In this document: positions 44,911 to 54,172 of the stretch, piece after piece
Position numbering within the stretch: position 1 is the stretch's first letter
How the letters are laid out: the number at the start of each line of letters is the position of its first letter
Assembly: GCF_964204865.1 (NCBI RefSeq)
Contig: NC_135255.1
Coordinates: 8,027,135-8,091,134, forward strand
Direction of reading: 5' to 3'
DNA: 64,000 nucleotides
DNA from: Styela clava
Taxonomy: Eukaryota; Chordata; Ascidiacea; Stolidobranchia; Styelidae
Made by a program: the position numbers and the translations under genes
Notes under the pieces: generated by a model
The model's database searches: none
What the model was told of the DNA's origin: nothing
The model's input: the letters and a program-made list of their open reading frames with translations, nothing else

Positions 44911-46106
44911 CGACGCCATCATCTCTTCTACGTTTTCTTTGATAAAACTTAATTGTAATTTTATCGATATCCAACAGTGAAAAATTAGCCTTGATGTTTC
45001 CGGGGGAACCCTATAAAGACACGGGGTTCAAATTATTTGTTTGTTTCTATGGAAAGTGTCAATCCCAATGAATACCCACAATCGTTACTAACTCTTTTTC
45101 GGTCTTACACCATGATAAATATTTGAAAATTGATAGTTTTACCCAATATTTATTCACTCATCCAAAAAGCAATCGTATGTTTGCGCGAAGTATAAACTAT
45201 ATTTCGCGCCAATATTAATGCTTTTCATAATATATGTTCGCCTGTTACTTTTCTGACAGATAAAGTTGCTTGAAATATAATTTCCCATCTTGCCACTATA
45301 TCGCTTTTAAAATTTTGGTATGCTAGTAGACCTGCGGCAAGAGCTCAAGTCAAATAGATAATATATTATTTTATACACTCAGATTATTAGATGTTCTTGT
45401 AAACTTGATATACGCAGTTATCCTTCATTCCATGCATGTAGTATATTTTTTTAATATTATTTTGGCAATGTACACCTTGTTGAAAATTTGCGATACGCAT
45501 ATTTTAATATCATGACATGTACCGCAATAATAGTGCAAGTTTCTGTAGTATAATTTGTATTGTAGTTATGTCAGTTTGTTAAAATAGGTTCTGTGCAAGT
45601 AGCGACACTTACATCAGGGATTTTATAACAATTTTATAATTAAATGTGTATCTTTTTGTTTAATATTGTGGTCTTATTGGGTGTTGCATTATCGAGTGAA
45701 GTTGGATACCTTTACCCTTAACTTCGTATGCTGACCATACCGCCGAGCCGAGTTATCCGAGAAACATCTGCGGATAAATAATTTTTCAGAAGAATGTTCA
45801 TTCGTTTTGTCGCTGCGAAAGTTTAGTCCGAATTATTGAGCATCGTTTTTTTTATTCAGCTGTTTAACGATCGCTGGTTTAAATCACTTAGTTAGGATCA
45901 TACAGCGATAGAACTCTGGACAGAAAATGGCTGGTGATTTAAAGCGGCAAAGCAGGCTAAACGTTGCATTGATGCCCTGATGGATGTCATTCAAAAATGG
46001 CTAATCAACTTAGGGAAGAGTTAGTGTAGGGAATTTTGACTTTTATTATCAGTCTTAAAAGTCTGAAACTCCAACTCCGATGAATTCAATATTTCGAATC
46101 AGGATA
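44911..46106. other. intergenic region, no gene recognised
   Basis: AT-rich sequence with no supported ORF, TIR pair or RNA gene. The one notable point is a 25-bp near-copy of MAX exon 4 at 45935-45959, described under findings. Confidence 0.5.
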
Positions 46107-46190
46107 CGGTTTTCATATTTATCCCGAGAAAGAGAGAGAAAACCCGATAAGACGACAAATCATATGGCGTACCGCAGTTTATTCTACAGT
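46107..46190 (-). repeat. SINE fragment (3' part)
   Basis: ATATTTATCCCGAGAAAGAG followed by GATAAGACGACAAATCATATGGCG matches the 3' half of the tRNA-derived SINE in minus orientation. A still shorter piece of the same tail is at 54357-54383. Confidence 0.6.
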
Positions 46191-46263
46191 AATGGGTATG
46201 GGATTTGGTTAGCCTGATATTTGTTTTCAGATGCACGAACTTGACTCCCAGAAGGTTTGAAAG

Positions 46264-46447
46264 CTCCGATTACAAGGCAACATGCTCACTCCCAGTGATT
46301 TCCCTACACCCCCCCATAGGGGGTGAACACCCCCCCCTCCGATTACAAGGCAACATGCTCACTCCCAGTGATTTTCCTACACCCCCCCCCCCCTATAGGG
46401 GGTGAACACCCCCCCCCCCTAAAATTTCCACCCCCCCCCCCCCCCCT
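46264..46447. repeat. 73-bp tandem duplication with long C-tracts
   Basis: CTCCGATTACAAGGCAACAT starts at 46264 and again at 46337, so the period is 73 bp. Runs of C up to about 16 long follow, which makes the complementary strand G-quadruplex-prone. Slippage or misassembly here is likely. Confidence 0.8.
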
Positions 46448-46570
46448 AATTTTGAGGTGCGATTCGACACTGTTATTCCCATGGGCGATTCCACAGTCCA
46501 CACTGTAATTCCTGACTCAATTATAATTGTATTCAAATATAACGACTGTGGAATATTTATCAGTGTAGAT

Positions 46571-47140
46571 GAGGGGTTCCAAACCGCGGGCCAATTACGG
46601 CCCACATAACGATTTAAAATGGCCCGCCGAACTTGAGTGAATTAGTTTAACACTTCATGTGGTACTTTTGAGTTTTAGATTCCGTCTATCGTCACATCAT
46701 TATCACCGTTTAAGCACGTTTATTTCGTAACAATTGAATTATACCGGTATCTTATGTATACTTATGGGTATTACGATTACACACCGCACTCCGCAGTATT
46801 TTAGATACCGTATTAGCCATATATTAAGAAAGCTTGAAGATGTCACAAAACGAAAACTAGGCACTGAAAACAGACATTTTTTAGATGAATGGCAAGGTTT
46901 TTACTTCTTTATTGGAAAAAATAAAACTTCAGCGATTTTTCTTCCTTGCCAACAAAATATTTCAGTTCTGAAGGAATACAACATTATGCGCCATTATGAT
47001 CAGTGGACGCGCGTATTTCAAAATTTAATTCATTGCTTGATTCGTACAAAAGTCAAACAAACATGTTCAAAAAAATGTGAAATGTGTAACGAAGTAGCCA
47101 TTCGTACGAGTAGCCATTCATACGATGCCATATGCTAGAT
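46571..47140 (+). pseudogene. hAT (GTF2IRD2-like) transposase fragment with left terminus
   Basis: A hAT-like start GAGGGGTTCCAAACCGCGGG with subterminal GGCCCAC motifs precedes an ORF at 46734-47138. The ORF contains LDEWQGFYFFIGKNKTSAIF and, after it, ISVLKEYNIMRHYDQW, the N-terminal BED-like region typical of GTF2IRD2/FAM200-type hAT transposases. The rest of the gene and the right terminus are absent; the LINE begins about 0.7 kb later. Confidence 0.6.
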
Positions 47141-47929
47141 GAGCAAGTAACTTCATTAGTCACTATAAGTTGTAAATTACTTGCTAAAAGCCGTGCTTGT
47201 TATTTATTCCTCGGGAATTCTATCAGCTAAATATTATAATTATTATTTTCATTACATAACAAACTGCGATGCTAGGTGTATCTAAAATCAAGCTTAGAGC
47301 CTATTTTGGTGCTTATTTCTCAAAATTTTCTCAGGGCGCTTGAGCGCGCCCTGAACCCCAGCCGTGTCGTCGCGCACTTTTCCTCGATCCCCTTTTCTGG
47401 CCCTACATTTTTATTCTGCTGTGTATTTTGCCTCGCCGTCAATCAACTTGGGGGACCCCTAATGTGCATCGTTTCATTGCTAATAGCAAATTATTTACCA
47501 CCCCCTAAATTTCGAAACACCCGCCCAAAAATTAAAAACCGGGGAACACACTCCAACTCTACAGACGTGCCCGAACGTGTGATTGAATGTCGTAAGCACA
47601 TGTGAAATCACAGAAATGAATGGATATTTATTTCACTATATTAGGGTACAGGGATTTAAGCAATATATAATCGGAAAGTTGTACGCAGTATTTGACGCTA
47701 TTCAATATGGAACGAGCAGAATACTTTTAAATATTTTCGCGCACCGTCATTGGAGTATTTGGTTGTATTAAGTTTGCAGATGATAGTTTAATCTTTGGTT
47801 AACTTAAGTACTAAAGCCTGCTACCTTCGATTATATCAACAAACGGAATATACCTTTCTAATTATAATACTACATTGGATTCTGCTGAAATAATTACCTG
47901 TTCAACTCGAAACTCCACGGAAAATCAAT

Positions 47930-48628
47930 ATGAATACCGAAGTTCATAACCAGATTCTGGCTGCTGTTACATCCCTCCAGGCCAACCAAAAAGCGCTCAT
48001 GCAACGCTCAGATGAACTGTCTGCCACTGAAGACCATGGCAGCAAGTCTGAAGCTGTTAAGAAGTTCCAGCATGATGTGGCTCAAATCTCTCTTAAGATC
48101 GAGGAGATTATAAAAAGACTGGAGTTATGTGAAAAACAGCAAGATGATCAGGAACAGTACAGCCGGTGGAACTGTGTTGTTCTTCATGGCTGCAAATCGG
48201 TTCCAGAATCTGAGTACTACAAGTTTGTTGAAGACTTTGTTGTTAACACCCTGAACACTAACTTCAATCTTGACCAGCCTATTGTTAACACGGATATTGA
48301 TATAACCCATAAATTGCGATCCAAGTCCCCGAAGAACCCCATCATTATTAAATTTGTCCGAAGATCGACAAAAAATTTAATATATGGTAGGAAGAAAGAT
48401 CTAAAAGGCAGCGGTTTGTCCATCACGGAGTCCTTGACCCGAAATAGGCTCAAGCTCCTCGCCGCTGCCAAGGAAGCATTCGGGAAGCATAAGGTGTCGA
48501 CAATGAATGGGACTATATACGCTTACTTGGACAGAAGGCGAGTTATATCTTGTTTAAATGATATCACTACTCTCTCTCGTCCCCTGTACTCCAGGGCTGC
48601 TGCTAGCCCAATGGGACCTAGCAAATAG
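47930..48628 (+). CDS. LINE ORF1: coiled-coil nucleic-acid-binding protein
   Basis: An intact 232-codon ORF. Residues about 5-80 are coiled-coil-prone, with a heptad-like KIEEIIKRLELCEKQQDDQE. A compact domain follows (NCVVLHGCKSVPESEYYKF ... DITHKLRSKSPKNPIIIKFV), which is the RRM-like core of many LINE ORF1 proteins (R-N/CVVLHG start and I-I-x-KF strand). The expected role is RNA binding and ribonucleoprotein assembly. A hAT-type MITE inserted 52 bases after its stop. Confidence 0.75.
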   Translation: MNTEVHNQILAAVTSLQANQKALMQRSDELSATEDHGSKSEAVKKFQHDVAQISLKIEEIIKRLELCEKQQDDQEQYSRWNCVVLHGCKSVPESEYYKFVEDFVVNTLNTNFNLDQPIVNTDIDITHKLRSKSPKNPIIIKFVRRSTKNLIYGRKKDLKGSGLSITESLTRNRLKLLAAAKEAFGKHKVSTMNGTIYAYLDRRRVISCLNDITTLSRPLYSRAAASPMGPSK

Positions 48629-48680
48629 GCACACTGTTTGCAACTTGGTCTCATTGGTATAGTGGTGGCCTTTAGCACAG

Positions 48681-49076
48681 CTACAGGGGTGGTGACTCCA
48701 CTACGGCCCATGGGCCGGGGCCACGGCCCATCTAATTGGGCCACATGGGCCGTGGCCCATCAAGCTATGGGCCGCGGCCCCGTCAGAAAAAATTCAATTA
48801 TCTTACCAAAATTTTCAATTTCTACAAAATTGTCATTATTCGAACCAAAAAATAAACTCCTGTAGTATGTGTACCAGGTTAGGGTTAGGGCAAAATTTTG
48901 TTCAGATTTTTTACATTATAGTTCTATTATGAGTTTGGGGACTGTCTGTGTTAGCCAAGTGAATAGTTTCTTTACACAACTTGATGGGCCGCGGCCCATA
49001 GCCTGATGGGCCTAGGCCCAATTTGATGGGCCGTGGCCCCGGCCCATGGGCCGAAGAGGAGTCACCACTTCCACTC
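48681..49076. mobile_element. hAT-type MITE inside the LINE, with TGGGCC-rich termini
   Basis: Perfect 8-bp duplications TAGCACAG flank it (48673-48680 and 49077-49084). The termini share GTGGTGACTCC, followed by dense ATGGGCC/GGCCCAT palindromes on both sides. The middle carries the TATGTGTACCAGGTTAGGG module found in other MITEs of this window, so it is a composite or a family with that core. It is younger than the LINE. Confidence 0.88.
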
Positions 49077-49269
49077 TAGCACAGGGTTGATAATATAATT
49101 TAATTTAACTCAATTTATTTTCACCCTTATTTTCCTTATGCTAATTAGGCTAGTACTTATTTAACCATAAGTTCTGCACCTGGAAACTTTGTATTCAAGC
49201 TTTGTATTTTAGATTTTGTCTTACTTCACTATACTTTTTTTATTTTTTTATTTCAACTTTGCCACCACC

Positions 49270-49716
49270 ATGAAACATAATTTAAAATATCCCTGTAGAA
49301 ATTGCCACAAATCAGTCCGAACTAATCAGAAAGCTATTTTTTGCAACATTTGCTCACATTGGATACATTTAAAATGCACCAATATCTCTAACCAGCAGTA
49401 TGAAAACCTGCAATCTGAAGCTGATGATATGCCTTGGTGCTGTTTCTTTTGTGAAAAAGATTGCATACCATTCTCTTCTCTCTCTGATTCTGAATTATTA
49501 GAATCATGTACTTCCCTTCATTCAGAAAAAGCTGAAGCCCAGGCACTTACTAAAATACTTGATCCTGAATACCTAAACCAAATGTTTCTGGAGTCAGCCA
49601 ATACTGACAATGATGAATTCAACAACATAAACAGTGTTTTCATGTACAACAGCTCAAATCAGTATATTTGCTCTAGTGTATCAATGACCTCAAATTCAAT
49701 GATAGTTTCAAACTAA
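49270..49716 (+). CDS. LINE accessory ORF with PHD-type zinc finger
   Basis: The ATG at 49270 has a good context (ccaccATGa) and gives 148 residues. Cysteines and histidine spaced as a PHD finger run from CRNCHKSV through FCNICSHWIHLKC to PWCCFFC (C-x2-C, C-x2-C, H-x2-C, C-x2-C). PHD fingers occur in ORF1 proteins of some CR1/L2-like LINEs. The stop lies only 8 bases before the ORF2 ATG, so ORF2 could be read by termination-reinitiation. The rest of the protein is acidic and unrecognised. Confidence 0.75.
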   Translation: MKHNLKYPCRNCHKSVRTNQKAIFCNICSHWIHLKCTNISNQQYENLQSEADDMPWCCFFCEKDCIPFSSLSDSELLESCTSLHSEKAEAQALTKILDPEYLNQMFLESANTDNDEFNNINSVFMYNSSNQYICSSVSMTSNSMIVSN

Positions 49717-49724
49717 GTGGTTTC

Positions 49725-52463
49725 ATGACTCTTTCACTCAATATCAGATCTTTAGCCTCTTTCAAAAACTACACAAAATTTGAAGCACTAGTGAATTCAC
49801 TGAATTGTAAGCCTCATGTAATTGCTGTAAATGAAACATGGATTGTATCTGGTACAAATGGCCATTTCAATACATTGGATGGCTATGTTTTTATCACTAA
49901 CAGTAGATCTCATCACCGAGGTGGTGGTGTTGGTCTCTACATTCGAAATGATTTGAAATACATTGTCCGCAAGGATATTACTATAACGTGTGAAAAGGTT
50001 TTCGAATCTATATTTATTGACATATTATTGGAAAATAAAACAATAACCTGCGGTACTATTTATAGATCACCACTAACTGATGAATTGAACAATGCTAACT
50101 TTCGGAATCTCTTGTCCCAAGTTCTCTCAAAGATGAACAAGTTGAATTATAATTATATAATGGGTGACTTCAACTATAATCTTATTGATGAGTCCAGTAT
50201 GAATACCAGCCTATTTGTTGATATTATGCACAACATGGCCTATTATTCTCTGATAAACTGCCCCACCAGGATAACTTCAATGTCTGCTACCTGCATAGAC
50301 CACATTTGGACAAACGTATATGATAAAAAAGTTAATAGTGCTGTTTTAGCAGAATGTGTTTCTGATCATCTGCCAATTGTACAATGCTCTCTTCTAGAAA
50401 AGCAAATTCAGAACAGAATTGAAACGCTTTACCGCCAGTTTACTTCGTCCAACTTGAATACTTTTATGAACGAACTGAATTCTATTGATATTGATGACTT
50501 CAGCAGCATCCAGGATCCCAACACTTGCTTTGAAAAATTTTTTGAAAAATTCTCTACTGCTTACTCTCAATCTTTTCCTTACAAAAAACAAACAAACAGT
50601 TCAAACAAACCTTGGTATGATACTGAGTTACGTAAACTAAACAAAGTCAAACAAAAACTTTATAAGAAATTAATAAACAATAAAAACATAAATGACAAGC
50701 ACAAATTACAGTTCAATGAATGCAGGAACCTTTATACTCGATTGCTCTACAAAAAGAAATCAAATTATTACAAATCTAAATTTGCCTCTCACAAAGGTAA
50801 CATCAAGGCAGTGTGGAAAACAATTAATGAACTTATTGGTAAAAATAAAACAGGTTCTTGTCCTTTGATTGGACTCGATTGCAGTAATACACAAATTGCA
50901 AATAAATTTAATGAACACTTTTCCCAAGTGGCACAAACCCTGCTCGACTGTATGCCACAACCAGCTGGCTGTGACAAAAATTACATTTCATATCTTGGGA
51001 AGCAAGAATCCTCATCCATGTTTTTAAGGCCAACTACATCATTAGAAATAAAAAATATTATACGCGAAATGAAGCCCAAGTCAAGTTTTGGTATTGATGG
51101 TATTCCATTCAAAGTATTGAAACACGTTCCAGAACATATCATTGACATCCTGACATATATATTTAATCTTTCACTATCTAGTGGATTATTCATTGAAAGC
51201 TTCAAGACATCTAAAGTTCTTCCTCTATTTAAAAAGGGTAGTGTTTCAGATCTTGGAAATTATAGACCTATTAGTCTTTTACCATCATTTTCTAAGATTC
51301 TTGAGAAAATAATGTATAGTAGAATGTCAAACTTCTTTGAAACTATCGATGTTTTCCACTCTCATCAATTTGGTTTCCGCAAGCATCACTCCACTGCTAT
51401 GGCTGCTAATGTTTTGGTACACAAACTGACCAAGGCCTTTGAAAGCAAACAACATGCAATTGGAATATTTCTTGATATTTCAAAAGCTTTCGACACCATT
51501 GACCATTCCATCCTTTTAAGTAAGCTCTATCACTATGGAATTAGAGGCGTCCCATTCAATTGGATCAGGAGCTACCTGCAAGACAGGAAACAAATTGTGC
51601 AATATGACAACTCATTCTCTACAAATATTTGTGTCATGAAGCACGGAGTTCCACAAGGATCTTTACTTGGCCCATTATTTTTTCTAGCTTACATTAATGA
51701 CATGTCCAGGTGTCTGAAATCCTCTGAGTCGATCATGTTTGCTGATGACACTGACTTGATTCTTCATGGGAAAAACCTTGAAGATCTACTCACAGTTGCA
51801 AACCAAGAACTAACCAACATTCATAGCTGGATGTTGGTTAACAAATTATCTCTTAATGCTAACCAAACTAAATTTGTATTATTCCACCCAAGCAAGCATA
51901 AAAGTGTGAGTTGTTCAAAACCACTACTGCTCAATGACAATGAAATTGAAAGAGTGAAAGAAATAAAATTTCTAGGAGTTATCTTTGATGAAAATCTGTC
52001 ATGGAAATCACAAATGTCTCTACTACTAAGTCATATCCGATATTGTAGCTCAGTCTGGCTTCATGGTAATAAAACACTTGCCTCGAAATTGCAAAGCATT
52101 TGTAATAATTTTTTAAGAATTGTCTTTAGGAAAAGTAAACGTGAAAGCGTAAATCATTTCTATAAATCGCTAAATATACTCAAGGTTGAAGACATAATGA
52201 AATTTGAAGTATTATCATTAGTTTATGATTTTCATGACAACTCATTGTCAAACTGCTTTGACGACATTCTAACCAAAACCACCTCCAATCGAAGAAGTAA
52301 TTCCAATTTATTTATACCGTTTATGAGTAAATCTGTGAGCCAGCATGCCCTATGCTATAATGGACCTAAGCTATGGAACTCTCTCCCCTTGAATTTGAAG
52401 TCATTAAAATCCAAAAAATCATTCCAGAAACAAGTTAAGTCGTACTTGGTATCCAAATATTAA
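49725..52463 (+). CDS. LINE ORF2: APE endonuclease and reverse transcriptase, with an internal deletion
   Basis: 912 codons, uninterrupted. The endonuclease domain has NIRS (6-9), NETW (36-39), GDFNYNL and SDHLPI. The RT domain has YRPISLLPSFSKILEKI, DISKAFDTIDH, HGVPQGSLLGP and the catalytic FADD near residue 672. After RT, FLGVIFDENLSWKSQMSLL runs straight into SHIRYCSSVW. In related elements about 40-45 residues, including a conserved SK/LYYSL block, separate these motifs. This copy therefore carries an in-frame deletion near 52020-52030 in the thumb region and is probably inactive although open. The C-terminal end (LWNSLPLNLKS) is typical of the family. Confidence 0.88.
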   Translation: MTLSLNIRSLASFKNYTKFEALVNSLNCKPHVIAVNETWIVSGTNGHFNTLDGYVFITNSRSHHRGGGVGLYIRNDLKYIVRKDITITCEKVFESIFIDILLENKTITCGTIYRSPLTDELNNANFRNLLSQVLSKMNKLNYNYIMGDFNYNLIDESSMNTSLFVDIMHNMAYYSLINCPTRITSMSATCIDHIWTNVYDKKVNSAVLAECVSDHLPIVQCSLLEKQIQNRIETLYRQFTSSNLNTFMNELNSIDIDDFSSIQDPNTCFEKFFEKFSTAYSQSFPYKKQTNSSNKPWYDTELRKLNKVKQKLYKKLINNKNINDKHKLQFNECRNLYTRLLYKKKSNYYKSKFASHKGNIKAVWKTINELIGKNKTGSCPLIGLDCSNTQIANKFNEHFSQVAQTLLDCMPQPAGCDKNYISYLGKQESSSMFLRPTTSLEIKNIIREMKPKSSFGIDGIPFKVLKHVPEHIIDILTYIFNLSLSSGLFIESFKTSKVLPLFKKGSVSDLGNYRPISLLPSFSKILEKIMYSRMSNFFETIDVFHSHQFGFRKHHSTAMAANVLVHKLTKAFESKQHAIGIFLDISKAFDTIDHSILLSKLYHYGIRGVPFNWIRSYLQDRKQIVQYDNSFSTNICVMKHGVPQGSLLGPLFFLAYINDMSRCLKSSESIMFADDTDLILHGKNLEDLLTVANQELTNIHSWMLVNKLSLNANQTKFVLFHPSKHKSVSCSKPLLLNDNEIERVKEIKFLGVIFDENLSWKSQMSLLLSHIRYCSSVWLHGNKTLASKLQSICNNFLRIVFRKSKRESVNHFYKSLNILKVEDIMKFEVLSLVYDFHDNSLSNCFDDILTKTTSNRRSNSNLFIPFMSKSVSQHALCYNGPKLWNSLPLNLKSLKSKKSFQKQVKSYLVSKY

Positions 52464-54172
52464 AAGTTATTTTTCCATAACCACACTGATATATATACTC
52501 TTTCGTATGTAATTAGCTACAACGTTTTGATAGCTCGGACACAAAAAATATTGAACCTTCATGAATGACCATGATAGAAAGTTGGGACACTCTTCACTTG
52601 CACATACTTATTTTCATGAAAATATTAAACAGCTACAATATTGCTATTGCCCATGCAGCTGCTGATTGTTGTTGAGCCGGCAGTTAATCTCTCTCCACCT
52701 GTTCTACATCTAATGTTGGTGTGTCGGGTTCTGTAGCATGCACAGCAAATTATTTCATTTATTTATTTTTCAAATGGCTGTTTACACTCTGACATCTGCA
52801 TGTGCATGTTCCCTTTTTGCTTAACGTGGGATTTTTGACATTACACATGCATGGTCTTTGTTTCTATATGGGTGGTGTGATACCTTATGAGGGTTGTAGA
52901 CCTTATAGTTTAGCTCCTGTACCTATTATTGTAATTAGGCGACCAGTGGAGATATATTGGATTCTCCCCTTCATTTTAATTTGTTGTGGTATTCTATGAT
53001 TTGTTTTGTGTGTATACAAAATTTTATCCTAGGTTGAGGTTCTGCTGTGAAGTTAATGTGAAGGCCAACATACGAATGGTCAGTGTGGTTTGAGAGTTTC
53101 TGCATGGTTTGCGAGGAATTCACCCTGTGTCCCAACCTTATTTCAACTCTGGTCTTTGAACTAGCGTTTTATAGATAGATACCTAATAATCAATATCTAC
53201 TCGAAATAATAATTAATTCTAAACAAAAGTGTAGGGTAGTGCTGTTTCCAAATATGTAACCCTTGAATATCCTACTCGCAGATTTATTTTCTGTTTTTCA
53301 GGTCGTTCTGTGATGATTAATACAATGGCTAGTTTATTGAATATAAATGGTGTCTACAACAACAAAATTCGCAGGCTGATGTCTCATCCACGATAAACTT
53401 GAATTGACATCTATTACGCCACAATAATTAAATGAAGATATGATCCTGTGAAATAACAATACTAATTCCTTTATCCTTGCAGAAGTCAATATCTAAGAAT
53501 GAAAAAAAAACCTTATAACCTTAGCAACCAACATATTCCTATACCCTGTCTTTCTACCATAATTAATTATAATTACTCATACTTATAAAGTTACTGATAG
53601 ATTCAAATACTTATTGCAATCTGGACTATAATTTGGCAATAATAGGTTCTAGTTTGGGCAATGAAGTGGTCTAGCCCACCTCTTCATGCACCCAATTCTG
53701 GCAACATTGGTTGGGCATTTTGGCATTTGACTCCATCTATAATCAGCTTGACAATATATTTTTTTATAAAAGTTTATCTTTACTGTTCACTCCCATTTAT
53801 AAAATTGATCAATTTGGCAGTGGCAATCATGATAAATTTATTAATATGGTGTGGCAAGTAATTTTTATTTATTTATTTTTTATTAACTACCAGTATGTAA
53901 TTTTTCATGTTCCCTTTACTTAATAACCTCTATATGGTTGTGTGTGTGGGTGCGTGTGAGCGTGTGTGAAATATTTCAATTATTTTAGGTGAGTGAACAC
54001 GTACCACATCTTCTTGGCAAAACCTTCCATCTTATATACATTCTGTACGTTTTAAACCTTATCTAAGGTTTTGTTCGCTCTCCTGATTTCATAATCAGTT
54101 TTTATTTATTTATTTTTACCATTCATTTTATTGTTTTGCTGATTATGGAGTCGAAATAAACTTATACTTATG

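Larger units (their letters stand above)
47880..54172 (+). mobile_element. near full-length non-LTR retrotransposon (LINE) with three ORFs
   Basis: It holds a coiled-coil ORF1 (47930), a PHD-finger ORF (49270) and an endonuclease-RT ORF2 (49725). A 1.7-kb 3' region follows and ends in GTCGAAATAAACTTATACTTATG. The 5' limit is inferred from the start of coding sequence. A hAT-type MITE sits between the first two ORFs. The APE-type endonuclease and RT place it in the Jockey/CR1/L2 group; I cannot assign the clade. Related 5'-truncated 3' ends occur at 17440, 28090, 40836 and 55101. Confidence 0.8.

Noticed and set aside
48648..48690. tRNA-like TCATTGGTATAGTGGTGG stretch in the LINE
   Set aside because: Only the A-box-like half is present, and after removing the MITE the continuation does not form a tRNA.
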